From the NCBI GenBank assembly GCA_964242925.1, contig CAXTBW010000002.1:23712-87711 (forward strand): a stretch of DNA of 64,000 nucleotides, written 5' to 3'. Origin of the DNA: LMUY01 sp964242925 (GTDB lineage: Bacteria > Pseudomonadota > Alphaproteobacteria > Acetobacterales > Acetobacteraceae). Shown here in pieces: positions 1-8,323 of this stretch. A program made the translations under genes and the position numbers. The notes below the pieces were generated by a model. That model was given only the letters and a program-made list of their open reading frames with translations. It had not been told where the DNA came from and did not search any database. Position 1 is the stretch's first letter, and every line of letters starts with the position of its first letter.

Positions 1-598
1 GCGTACGCAGCGCGATGGCGAAAGCGATGAGGCCGATCGGGACGTTGACCGCGAATAGCCAGGGCCAACTCGCAACCGAGAGGATGGCGGATGCGACCGT
101 CGGCCCCGCGGCGGACGAGACGGCGGCGACCAGCGCGTTGATCCCCATCCCGCGGCCGAGCAGCGCGCGCGGGTAGACGAACCGGGTCAACGCGCTGTTG
201 ACGCTCATGATCCCCGCGGCGCCCAACCCCTGCAACACGCGCGCGGCCGTCAGCGTCGCCAAGCTGTCGGACAGGGCGCAGCCGAGGGACGCCAAGGTGA
301 ACACCGCCAGCCCGACCCAGTAGACTCGGCGGAATCCGTAAATCTCGCCCAACGAGGCAAGTGGCAGGAGGGTGAGAGTCACCGCCAACTGATAAGCGTT
401 GATGACCCAAATCGAGGCGGAGGAGGACGCGTGCACGTCCCGCGCAATCGAGGGCAGGGCGACGTTGGCGATGGCGCCGTCCATCACCGCCATGCATACG
501 GCGAGACCGATGGTCAGGACCGCCCAGTATCGCTGCGGAATTGGGACGCCGTCCGGCGTGGCGGCCGGGTCGACGTTCAACGGGCTACGAGCGGACAT
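1..598 (-). CDS. DHA2-family MFS drug exporter, C-terminus outside window
   Basis: Reading leftward from the ATG at 598, 199 residues are present before the window edge. They show the N-terminal half of a 14-helix proton-driven multidrug exporter (EmrB/QacA type): the helix-1 motif MDGAIANVALPSIA, then WVINAYQLA, then LGEIYGFRRVYW, the loop 2-3 motif of MFS proteins. LQGLGAAGIM follows, and GPTVASAILSVASWPWLFAVN matches the antiporter motif C region (seen in pieces, G-P-x-V). An AGGAT lies about a dozen bases upstream of the ATG. No regulator or HlyD-type partner is visible inside the window. The family call is solid; the substrate cannot be inferred. Confidence 0.88.
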   Translation of the reverse strand, partial: MSARSPLNVDPAATPDGVPIPQRYWAVLTIGLAVCMAVMDGAIANVALPSIARDVHASSSASIWVINAYQLAVTLTLLPLASLGEIYGFRRVYWVGLAVFTLASLGCALSDSLATLTAARVLQGLGAAGIMSVNSALTRFVYPRALLGRGMGINALVAAVSSAAGPTVASAILSVASWPWLFAVNVPIGLIAFAIALRT

Positions 599-935
599 GG
601 ATGCGTCGCATCCTGACACGGCCTGCCCGTCCACCTCAAACCGGCCATCGCTGTCCAGGGGCGAAGCAGGCGGACGAGCCTCGGCGGTTGTCCGGCCTGA
701 CGATGGCAACGTCGTAGGACCCGTCCGTTGCGCCGGGTTTTCCCACTGCGTTCTCTCCCTGAGGCCTGGCGGATAGGTGGCCCGAACGGACCAGAGCCGG
801 GCGCGAGTGTTCGCGAAGGACGAGGCGGTCCGTCAAGTCGCGAAGCCGCTCCTCGCCGTTGGACCGTTTACTCCATCAGCGAGCCGCATTGGCTGCATTC
901 CCGGTGCGTGCTTGCAGTGAACTCAGTCTCGAACG
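599..935. other. Intergenic stretch without a recognisable gene
   Basis: This stretch separates the start of the DHA2 exporter from the stop codon of the LysR gene. Short open frames exist on both strands but none has a ribosome-binding site, a recognisable motif or amino-acid composition like its neighbours. It presumably holds the exporter promoter, but no clear -35/-10 pair was identified. Confidence 0.5.
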
Positions 936-1802
936 TCAGCTGCCGAGTATCCAGCGTCGAAAGGTCGCCACGTCCGGACGGTCGCCATCACCGGCGCGGC
1001 TAACGAGGTAGTACGACTCGTTCGTCTTCACCACGAGCGGGTGCAAAGCCACGAGCCTGCCTGAGTGCAGGTCGTCCGCCACGAGCGCCGTATGGCCTAG
1101 AGCCACGCCTAAACCGTCGATCGCCGCCTGGTAAGCCAAGGAGGAATTTCCGAACGTGAGGCTTTCTCGCAGGACCGAAGGCGCAACCCCCGCCGCTTCG
1201 AACCAAGTTGGCCAGTCATGGGGCCGCTTGAGCGAATGGAGCAACGTCCGATTGGCCGCCGCCTCTGGCGAGGCGAGCATTGGCTGCTGCGCGCCTCCGA
1301 CCGCGATCAGCTCGATCGGGAACAACTTCTCGTAACGTAGACCAGATTTATGCCCCGGTGGAATCTGGATGGTGAGGTCGACATCCTCCTCGGTCATGTC
1401 GACCAGCGTGCTCGTGGTCGTGACCTCGACATCGATCACCGGATGCAGCTCGTGGAAGCGGGCCAGACGCCCCATCAGCCATTTCACCGCAACCGTCGGG
1501 AACAGCCGGATCCGCACGGATCGACGGTCGTTGGCGACGAGGCGCTGCCGGGTCGCGGCCTCGATCTGCTCGAACGCGCCGTGGATCGCCCTGGCATAGT
1601 CCTGTCCAGCTTGTGTAAGCGTCAGCTCCCGCGGACCCCGGGTGAAAAGCGCCGTTCCCAAGAACGCCTCCAGTTGACCGATGTGGCGGCTGACGGCGCC
1701 TTGCGACACATGCAGGATGTGCGCGGCATCCGTGAAGGTGCGTGCCCGGGCCGCGACCTCGAACGCCCGCAGCGAGTTCAATGGCGGCAGTTGCCGGGTC
1801 AC
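936..1802 (-). CDS. LysR-family transcriptional regulator (GcvA-like)
   Basis: A 288-residue LysR regulator. The N-terminal winged helix-turn-helix reads LPPLNSLRAFEVAARARTF, AAHILHVSQGAVSRHIGQLE and FLGTALFTRGPRELTLTQAG, typical of the GcvA/AmpR branch. An effector-binding periplasmic-protein-like domain follows. I chose the GTG at 1802 rather than the upstream ATG codons (1856, 1889) because a GGAGG sits five bases before it and the protein then starts at the family's usual position (VTRQLPPLN). It is divergent from the MFS gene across about 155 bp, the classical arrangement for a LysR controlling its neighbour, so it probably regulates the 1958-4408 operon. The inducer is unknown. Confidence 0.92.
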   Translation of the reverse strand: MTRQLPPLNSLRAFEVAARARTFTDAAHILHVSQGAVSRHIGQLEAFLGTALFTRGPRELTLTQAGQDYARAIHGAFEQIEAATRQRLVANDRRSVRIRLFPTVAVKWLMGRLARFHELHPVIDVEVTTTSTLVDMTEEDVDLTIQIPPGHKSGLRYEKLFPIELIAVGGAQQPMLASPEAAANRTLLHSLKRPHDWPTWFEAAGVAPSVLRESLTFGNSSLAYQAAIDGLGVALGHTALVADDLHSGRLVALHPLVVKTNESYYLVSRAGDGDRPDVATFRRWILGS

Positions 1803-1957
1803 AAACGCCTCCGACGAGGGAGGTCGCAGTGTAGACGAGCCATCAAGAAAAGTCATGCCGCGGATGAGAAGATTGGCATGTTGCCGCATGGGGCAGGATG
1901 CCTATCGTTGCGGACTGTCCGGCGTTGAACGACCGGAAGCATCAGGGGAATGCGACC

Positions 1958-3328
1958 ATGGACCGTGCGGTGAATGCCGCGGCCCGTCTGGACCGGCTGC
2001 CGATGAGCGCCTTCCATTGGCGGATACTGACCTTGGTCGGCCTCGGGATGTTCTTTGACGGCTTCGACAACCAGATGGCGGCCAGCGTCCTGGGCAAATT
2101 GGTCCAGGACGGCTGGTCCAACATGCAGATCAACGCTCACTACATCTCAGTGACCTTTGCCGGGCTTGCCGTGGGGGCGCTGGCGACCGGCATCATCGGC
2201 GACCGTTTTGGGCGGCGCTTTGCGTATCAATTCAATCTGGCGATCTTCGGCGCGATGTGCCTGGGCTCGGCCCTGGCGCCGTCCATGACGGTTCTGACCA
2301 CGCTTCGGTTCTTCATGGGGATCGGCATCGGCGCCGAGTATGTCGTCGGCTACGGCATGGTCTGCGAGTTCGTGCCGCCCAGTAAACGCGGCTGGGCGCT
2401 TGGGCTGATCAGCGTCGTTTCCATGTCCAGCACGTTCGCAGTCAACCTGACAGGCTTGCTGGTGATCCCGCTTTTCGGCTGGCGGCCGATGTACCTGGTC
2501 GGGGGCCTCGGCGCCCTTTGGGTATGGTTCCTGCGACGCAAGCTGCCGGAGTCCCCACGCTGGCTGGAAGGGCGTGGACGCACGGAAGAAGCCGAAGCCG
2601 TCATGACGGCGATCGAAGCGGAAGTTGGGCAAGGTCAGTCAGTGCCGGCGCCCGCCGAAGCCGCTCCGCCGCCTCCGACGGCTTCGATCTCGATCTTATT
2701 CACCCGGCCCGTAATCGGCCGCACGCTGCTCGCCATGGCGGTCTGCGTGACCTGCCTCATGGGGTCCTACAGCTTCTCGTACTGGGTGCCGACGTTCTAC
2801 ATCAAGTCGGGGATGAGCGTGACGAAGTCGCTCTCCTACACAACCATTCAGGCGCTCGGCAGCTCACTCGGGCCAGTCGTAGGAATGCTCCTGTCCGACC
2901 GCATAGGGCGTCGGCGCGGAATCCTCTTCACCTCGCTGGCATGCGGCTTCTTTGGCCTGATGTATTCCCAGATGACCACCGCCACCGGCACGCTGGCGTT
3001 CGGCTTCCTGCTGCAAGGCGGCATGAGCCTGATGATCGGCTTTGGCCTGGCCGCCTACACTCCTGAGCTTTTCCCGACGGAGTATCGCTTCCGCGGCGCC
3101 GGCGTGGCTCAGATGACGGGACGCCTGTCGGTCATCGCCTCGCCTTACATCGTCGTGTCGCTTTTCGACGCATACGGGCTTCCTTCAGTGCTCTACGCGA
3201 TCTCGGCGCTCTACCTCGCCATGGCGGCAGGCATCGCCCTGTTCGGGATCGAGACGAACCAGCGCTCGCTGGAAGCCCTCGCGCCTGAGCCCGCAACGCC
3301 CGTCGCCCCGCAAACCCTTGCTGTATGA
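1958..3328 (+). CDS. MFS transporter, 12-helix metabolite/H+ symporter type
   Basis: A 456-residue major facilitator. Helix 1 contains GMFFDGFDNQMAAS, resembling the D-G-(F/Y)-D motif of the aromatic-acid and sugar-porter branches. GDRFGRRFAYQ is the loop 2-3 signature, LPESPRWLEGRGR ends the first six-helix bundle, and SDRIGRRRGI repeats the loop motif in the second. FPTEYRFRGAG is the conserved region before helix 11. The ATG at 1958 has an AGGGGAA upstream; an earlier in-frame ATG at 1898 lacks this. The gene is followed after 15 bp by the CapA-like gene on the same strand, so the two are probably cotranscribed and serve the same substrate. Likely an importer of an organic acid or amino-acid derivative; substrate unknown. 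Confidence 0.88.
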   Translation: MDRAVNAAARLDRLPMSAFHWRILTLVGLGMFFDGFDNQMAASVLGKLVQDGWSNMQINAHYISVTFAGLAVGALATGIIGDRFGRRFAYQFNLAIFGAMCLGSALAPSMTVLTTLRFFMGIGIGAEYVVGYGMVCEFVPPSKRGWALGLISVVSMSSTFAVNLTGLLVIPLFGWRPMYLVGGLGALWVWFLRRKLPESPRWLEGRGRTEEAEAVMTAIEAEVGQGQSVPAPAEAAPPPPTASISILFTRPVIGRTLLAMAVCVTCLMGSYSFSYWVPTFYIKSGMSVTKSLSYTTIQALGSSLGPVVGMLLSDRIGRRRGILFTSLACGFFGLMYSQMTTATGTLAFGFLLQGGMSLMIGFGLAAYTPELFPTEYRFRGAGVAQMTGRLSVIASPYIVVSLFDAYGLPSVLYAISALYLAMAAGIALFGIETNQRSLEALAPEPATPVAPQTLAV

Positions 3329-3343
3329 CAGATGGAGTCCACC

Positions 3344-4408
3344 ATGAACCAAACCCTTCTCATTCTCGGCGACACCAACATCCAGAACCGTGCGGATCCC
3401 GACAGCGCCTTCACCCACGTCAAGGATACGCTTGCAACCGCCGACTTGCTGTTCGGCCATCTGGAAGGTCCGCTTGCCGAGCCTTCCGAGGACCCCTCCC
3501 GCCCCGACATCCCGCACAAGCCGGGTTGGCGACACTCCGGGGCGCGGGTGGCATCGGCGCTGCGCAAAGCCGGTTACATGGGCGTCAGTTGCGCCAGCAA
3601 TGTGTCCCACCCGGCTTCGGCCGCGGTCCGCAGCGTGGACGTGCTGGATGAGGTCGGCATCAAACACTGCGGCGTCGGACGCAACCTCGCAGAGGCGCAT
3701 CGCCCGGTGGTGCTGGAGCATGGCGGCGTCCGGGTCGGCTTTCTCAGCTACACGTCGGTGTTCTGGCCGAGCGACCATGCCGCCGGGCCGCAAGCGCCGG
3801 GCTGCGCCACCATCAAGGCGCACGCCGCCTACCAGGCCAACCATCGCGCGCTCGAGATGCCCGGCGCCGAACCGATCACGCGGACTTACTGCGATCCGGC
3901 TGAGCTGGACGCGATGCGCGAGGACGTGCGGCAGCTCCGCGGGCAGGCGGACATCGTGATCCTGTCCTGCCATTGGGGTGTCTCCTCCAAGGAGGAGCCG
4001 GTGGACTACCAGAGGGAGATCGCGCACGCCGCCATTGATGCGGGGGCGGACATGGTGTTCGGCCATCATCCGCACGTGGTGCAGGGCGGCGAGATCTATC
4101 GGGGCAAGCCCGTGTTCTACAGCCTGGGGAACTTCGTGTTCGATTGGGCCGTGATGCGCAATCGCCACCTCGACGGCATCGCGCTGCGCTGCACGCTCTC
4201 CGGCAAGACGATCAGCGCGATCGAATTGCTGCCTGCGCGGCGTGGCGCCGACAACGACATTCGCTTCGAGGCTGCCGGCAGCGAAGCAGGCGAAGACATC
4301 CTGACGCGTTTCGCGGCGCTCAGCGCGAAGTTGGGCAGCACGATGGCCCTTTCAAACGGCGGCCAAGTGACGATGCCGGGCGCTTTGCCGACCGCGCAGG
4401 CGGCCTGA
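3344..4408 (+). CDS. CapA-family (PGA_cap) metallophosphatase-fold protein, cytosolic
   Basis: A 354-residue protein with the order of motifs of the CapA/PgsA poly-gamma-glutamate family: GDTNIQNR near the N-terminus, FGHLEGPLAE, a CASNVSHPAS segment at the usual NNH position, LSCHWGV, DMVFGHHPHVVQG and FYSLGNFVFDW. These Asp, His and Asn residues form a calcineurin-like metal site. There is no signal peptide or membrane segment, so it is probably a soluble enzyme rather than a capsule-anchoring CapA. The ATG at 3344 is preceded by TGGAG; the ATG at 3332 has no such site. It shares an operon with an MFS transporter. The reaction is not known; hydrolysis or modification of a gamma-glutamyl or other peptide-like compound is a guess. 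Confidence 0.82.
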   Translation: MNQTLLILGDTNIQNRADPDSAFTHVKDTLATADLLFGHLEGPLAEPSEDPSRPDIPHKPGWRHSGARVASALRKAGYMGVSCASNVSHPASAAVRSVDVLDEVGIKHCGVGRNLAEAHRPVVLEHGGVRVGFLSYTSVFWPSDHAAGPQAPGCATIKAHAAYQANHRALEMPGAEPITRTYCDPAELDAMREDVRQLRGQADIVILSCHWGVSSKEEPVDYQREIAHAAIDAGADMVFGHHPHVVQGGEIYRGKPVFYSLGNFVFDWAVMRNRHLDGIALRCTLSGKTISAIELLPARRGADNDIRFEAAGSEAGEDILTRFAALSAKLGSTMALSNGGQVTMPGALPTAQAA

Positions 4409-4505
4409 TCCTACGCGGACTGCTGCGTCTCGTGATGGATTTGGTGAGGCATCCAGGGCCGGACTTGCATGCTGCGCGAGGCCGCATGAACGAAACGGGA
4501 TGCCG

Positions 4506-5753
4506 TCACTGCAAGAACCGGTTGACCCCGAGCCTGTCGGTCAACGACTTGCAACGGTCCTCGCCATCAATCAAGTCGGCAAGCAGACGGCCCGTCGTCG
4601 GTCCCATCGTGAAACCCTGATGCGCATGACCGAAGTTGGTCCACAGCCCTGGAAGCGAAGGGACCGGACCTAGGACGGGCAACATATCGGGCAAACACGG
4701 GCGATCGCCGAACCAGGGTTCGCCGGGCCTGGGAGCGCCAAGCGCAAACAGCTCCGCGACCGACGCCTCTGCCCTGCGCAGCTGGACAGGGGAGGGCTGG
4801 GCGCCCGGCCGCGTCAACTCGGCCCCGGTCGCGATCCTCAGTCCCTGGCGCATGGGGGCGCAAAAGGCGGCGTTGTCGGCGTCCAACAGGGGAGTCGTCG
4901 GCCCGTTCGCGACATCGTAATGCTGGTGATAGCCCCGCTTTCGGAATAGCGGGACTTCCACGCCGAAGCGCGCCAGCAGTGTTGCGGACCAAGGCCCCAA
5001 AGCCACGACCGCCGTTGCCGCGCTGACCGGTCCGTCATCGGTCGTCACCGTCCAGGTGTGCCCTTTTCTGGTCAAGGTCAGAGCGTCGCCGGTGCAGATT
5101 CGCCCGCCACGGGACGTGAAAAGCCCCGCGTAGCGCGACACGAGCAAGCCTGGATCGGAGCAACTCCAAGTGTCGAGCCAGTGGACGGCCCCGGCCAGCC
5201 GCCGCAGCAGACCAGGCTCCTGGGACGCCAACGCGTCGGCGGAGAGGATCGCGCTCCTCACACCGTAAAGCTGCTTCATCCTGCGCGCGCCCTCAGCCGC
5301 CGTGTCGAACGTTCGCGCGCTGCGGAACGCGACCCGGTAACCGCTCCGCTGAATGAGGTTCGCCGCGTTCGACGCTTCGATCAGGGGCGCGTGGTCCTGC
5401 GTCGACACGCTGGTGAGCTGGGCATAGATCGCCGCGATCTTGGCATGCCGCGCGCGCGCGGAGTTCAGGAAATACGATGCCACGGGGCGAAGGTTCGATG
5501 GCGCCGCGGTCCACGTCCAGCGCACGGCATTGGACCGTCCCAGGACGATGGAAAGCAATACCCCCAGCTTGCGAGGGAACGGATAGGGCTCCGCCGCCTC
5601 GCACTGTATCATGCCGCCGTTGCCGAAGCTCGTCTCGCGTCCCGGCTCCCGTCGATCGATCAGGGTGACGGCGTGACCACGCTCCTGCAACGCGAGCGCG
5701 GTTGCCACGCCCACCATACCCGCCCCTAGGACGAAAGCCTCCATCTCGCTCAT
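4506..5753 (-). CDS. FAD-dependent amino-acid oxidoreductase (DadA-like, DAO family)
   Basis: A 415-residue flavoprotein of the D-amino-acid oxidase superfamily. The Rossmann motif LGAGMVGVATALALQERG is at residues 8-25 with the acidic end of strand 2 at LIDRR. ETSFGNGGMIQ is the DadA signature for flavin binding, VVALGPWSATLL follows, and the C-terminal FGHAHQGFTMGPTTG binds the flavin again. Such enzymes oxidatively deaminate D-amino acids or related amines and pass electrons to the respiratory chain. CAGGTG lies upstream of the start. It converges on the LysR-MFS-CapA group with only about 100 bp between stop codons, which suggests but does not prove a shared pathway. Confidence 0.88.
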   Translation of the reverse strand: MSEMEAFVLGAGMVGVATALALQERGHAVTLIDRREPGRETSFGNGGMIQCEAAEPYPFPRKLGVLLSIVLGRSNAVRWTWTAAPSNLRPVASYFLNSARARHAKIAAIYAQLTSVSTQDHAPLIEASNAANLIQRSGYRVAFRSARTFDTAAEGARRMKQLYGVRSAILSADALASQEPGLLRRLAGAVHWLDTWSCSDPGLLVSRYAGLFTSRGGRICTGDALTLTRKGHTWTVTTDDGPVSAATAVVALGPWSATLLARFGVEVPLFRKRGYHQHYDVANGPTTPLLDADNAAFCAPMRQGLRIATGAELTRPGAQPSPVQLRRAEASVAELFALGAPRPGEPWFGDRPCLPDMLPVLGPVPSLPGLWTNFGHAHQGFTMGPTTGRLLADLIDGEDRCKSLTDRLGVNRFLQ

Positions 5754-6208
5754 CCGTTCACCTGCTGCGGCCGCGTCTCGAACAAAGGCCGACGCTCACT
5801 TGAGTGCAGTAATTTCGCCAGTCCCCCGCAATGTCGATCCAGCCTCGGCACTGGCGTCCCATCTACGCCGACTTGCCGTCAACGGCGAACAGGGCGCAAC
5901 CGCACCGTCTGCAACGTCGCCGCATCCGGTGTGGACAGCGCCGAAAGACGATCGCAGGCTCGGCAGGCTGGCGCGTGCCCGGCGGCGAGCCGGGGGTCAG
6001 AACGAGATTCAGGGATCGGAGGCAGGCGCTGCCGAACGCCCGAGCTTACCTTCGCTGCGTCCCTCCAGGTTCAAATTTCAACACAACGAAACTTGTTGGA
6101 CACTCTGATGTATGTTGTTCTTGGTCGAGGGTTTGTCGGTTAGAGCGCCAGCTACGGCAGGGTGATAGCCCGGCAAAAGTGCCCATGTGCCGCCAGGGGG
6201 GAATATCA
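5754..6208. other. Intergenic region upstream of the ferritin-like genes
   Basis: About 455 bp between the divergent flavoenzyme and ferritin-like genes. One frame stays open into the ferritin-like gene, but its translation before 6209 is Arg/Pro/Ala-rich with no signal or domain, as expected for high-GC noncoding DNA. Around 6070-6130 the sequence turns AT-rich, which is the likely promoter zone of the 6209 gene; no confident hexamers were found. A strong AGGGGGGA ribosome-binding site sits at 6195-6202. Confidence 0.45.
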
Positions 6209-7192
6209 ATGCGGGCCATCAACGCAAATAAACCGCGCCTAGAGGAGCCCGTCTCCGGCGTGAGCCGTCGCAACATCATTGGGAAGGCCGGCATCAGCGC
6301 CGCCGCAGTTGCGTTCCTCAGCACGATGGGGCCGGTTGGCGAGATGCTCGCCGGCAAGAAGGCCTACGCGCAGTCCGCCTTCTCCGACGCCGACATCCTG
6401 AACTTCGCGCTCAATCTCGAATACCTCGAGGGCGAGTATTACACCCGCGGCTCGACCGGCGTGGGTCTCGCCAACACCCTGGTGACCGGGACGGGCACGT
6501 TGGGCGGCGTGAACGGCGGCACGTTGGTGCCCTGGGTGAACCCGTATTTCCTCGAGGTCGCCCTCAAGATCGCTGCGGACGAGCAGGGCCACATCGCCTT
6601 CCTGCGCAGCCAGCTCGGATCAGCCGCGGTTTCCCGGCCCCTGATCGACCTTGCCGGCTCCTTCCAGGCGGCGGCGCTGGCCGCGGGCGCCATCCCAGCA
6701 GGCACGGCATTCGATCCGTTTTCGAACGAGATCGACTTCTTCCTCGGGGCGTTCACGCTCACCGAGGTGGGAATCACCGCCTACAACGGCGCGTCGCCGC
6801 TGATCAGCAACCCGACCATCCTCAGCTCGGCAGCCAGCATTCTCGCCGCGGAGGCCTACCATGCGGGCGCAATTCGCGGCGTTCTGACGCAGAGCTTCGG
6901 CAACACCAACACGGCTGAGGTGGTGATCACGGGCGCGGACGTGCCGCTCGCCGGGCTGCTGCCGTTCCAAGCCCAGGCGATCGCAAACCTGCAAAGCATC
7001 CTCACCGGCGCGACGACTGCGCTGGGGACGCTGAACCCATTGAACGCCTTCGCCCAAATTGATGCGGTCGACGGCAACTCGCTCGCGTTCGCGCGGACGT
7101 TCAACCAGGTGATCAACGTGGTCGAGAACGGCAACGGCGCCAACCACGCCGGCGGGTTCTTCCCCCTCGGGCTGAACGGCAACATCCGCTGA
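6209..7192 (+). CDS. Exported ferritin-like domain protein (Ferritin_2 type), copy 1
   Basis: A 327-residue ferritin-like protein. Residues 19-24 (SRRNII) followed by a hydrophobic stretch and AYA-Q around 52-55 look like a twin-arginine signal, so it would be exported folded. The four-helix bundle carries carboxylate/histidine metal-ligand motifs: LEYLEGEYY (around 70-78), DEQGH (E125, H128) and EAYH (E215, H218). Related proteins include plant desiccation-related PCC13-62 and many bacterial ferritin-like domain proteins; catalytic roles are mostly unknown. The AGGGGGGA at 6195-6202 fixes the start at 6209. The next gene is a paralogue only 65 bp away, so this is a tandem duplication and likely operon. 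Confidence 0.87.
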   Translation: MRAINANKPRLEEPVSGVSRRNIIGKAGISAAAVAFLSTMGPVGEMLAGKKAYAQSAFSDADILNFALNLEYLEGEYYTRGSTGVGLANTLVTGTGTLGGVNGGTLVPWVNPYFLEVALKIAADEQGHIAFLRSQLGSAAVSRPLIDLAGSFQAAALAAGAIPAGTAFDPFSNEIDFFLGAFTLTEVGITAYNGASPLISNPTILSSAASILAAEAYHAGAIRGVLTQSFGNTNTAEVVITGADVPLAGLLPFQAQAIANLQSILTGATTALGTLNPLNAFAQIDAVDGNSLAFARTFNQVINVVENGNGANHAGGFFPLGLNGNIR

Positions 7193-7257
7193 TTCTGCGG
7201 TCTCTGACCTCTTTTCACGAAGGCGGCGAACCGCCTGAATAGCTGGAGCATCTCCAA

Positions 7258-8184
7258 GTGGACCATATCGAATCCGAGGCGCAGGACGTCATCGAGACGC
7301 GCGCCGAGCCAGCCGAAGCCGCCATCACCACCCGCCGCGCAGGCGTGAGCCGTGTGGCCGCGGCATTTCTCGCCACGATGGGGCCGGTTGGCGCCGCCAT
7401 CGTCAGCAGCACCCCGGCGCGGGCACAGTCTTTCAGCGACGTCGACATCCTGAACTTCGCGCTCAACCTCGAATACATCGAGGCCGAGTTCTACCTTCGC
7501 GCGCTCAGCGGGACTGGCCTGCAGCCGGGCGACATCACCGGCGTCGGCACGCCGGGCACTGTGAACGGCGGCTCGATCGTGCCGTTCACGACGCCCCTGT
7601 ATGCGCAATACCTGGCGAACATCGCCAACGACGAGCAGACCCACGTGCGCTTCTTGCGGTCGGCGCTGGGCTCCGCGGCGGTCGCTAGGCCGACCATCGA
7701 CTTGGCCGGCGGTTTTCAGGCGGCTGCAGTTGCGGCCGGGGTCACGACCAGCGCCGTGCAGTTCAATCCGTTCGGCGACCAGGTCAGCTTCTTCCAAGGG
7801 GCGTTCATCTTCGAGGACGTTGGCGTTACGGCCTATGCGGGCGCTGCCGCGCTGATCCAGAACAAGACGTATCTGGCCGCCGCATCCAGCATTCTGGCCG
7901 TCGAGGGCTATCACGGCGGGCTTATCCGCTATGTGTTGGGCCAGCTTGGCGCAACCGTTGCGGTCAACACCCAACTGATCGCCAATCTTCGCAGCCAGTT
8001 GTCGAACACTGTGGACGATTCCGGCGTTTTGCTGCCGACCAATGGCTTCGTCAACATCGCGCCGACGGATGGCAACGGCCTGACATTCCGCCGCAACTTC
8101 AGTCAGGTGATCAACATCGTCACCGGGGGCGGCCAGGGCAAGGGCGCATTCCTGCCGAACGGGTTCAACGGCAACATCCACTAG
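7258..8184 (+). CDS. Exported ferritin-like domain protein, copy 2
   Basis: A 308-residue paralogue of the preceding gene. It repeats the same architecture: a TRRAGV twin-arginine-like motif, a hydrophobic stretch, and an ARA-Q cleavage site; then SDVDILNFALNLEYIEAEFY, NDEQTHVRFLRSALGS and VEGYHGGLIR, which carry the metal ligands. Both copies end in almost the same tail (LNGNIR versus FNGNIH) and share a conserved FNQVINVV/FSQVINIV segment. The start is GTG at 7258, with GGAG ten bases upstream. A hairpin after the stop probably ends the two-gene transcript. Function as in copy 1: periplasmic iron/oxidative or desiccation stress protection is plausible but unproven. Confidence 0.86.
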   Translation: MDHIESEAQDVIETRAEPAEAAITTRRAGVSRVAAAFLATMGPVGAAIVSSTPARAQSFSDVDILNFALNLEYIEAEFYLRALSGTGLQPGDITGVGTPGTVNGGSIVPFTTPLYAQYLANIANDEQTHVRFLRSALGSAAVARPTIDLAGGFQAAAVAAGVTTSAVQFNPFGDQVSFFQGAFIFEDVGVTAYAGAAALIQNKTYLAAASSILAVEGYHGGLIRYVLGQLGATVAVNTQLIANLRSQLSNTVDDSGVLLPTNGFVNIAPTDGNGLTFRRNFSQVINIVTGGGQGKGAFLPNGFNGNIH

Positions 8185-8196
8185 CGCACGCCGTCG

Positions 8197-8233
8197 GCGC
8201 CCCGGTTCGGTTTACTCGACCGAGCCGGGGCGC
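8197..8233 (+). terminator. Strong hairpin after the ferritin-like pair
   Basis: Two 15-base arms (8197-8211 and 8219-8233) pair with a single G-T mismatch around a 7-base loop, 13 bases after the stop codon at 8184. There is no clear T-run, so it may be a rho-assisted terminator or a 3-prime stabilising structure. Confidence 0.6.
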
Positions 8234-8323
8234 TAAATGCGGCGTGTGATGGACGCGCCAGACCCGACGCGCAGCCAGGCCATGGCTGCCGCGGCCTCCG
8301 CCTGGTCAGGCGTAGGGTGACGG

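Noticed and set aside
5831..6208. N-terminal extension of the first ferritin-like gene
   Set aside because: The frame is open but Arg/Pro-rich; the strong ribosome site and the Tat signal place the start at 6209.
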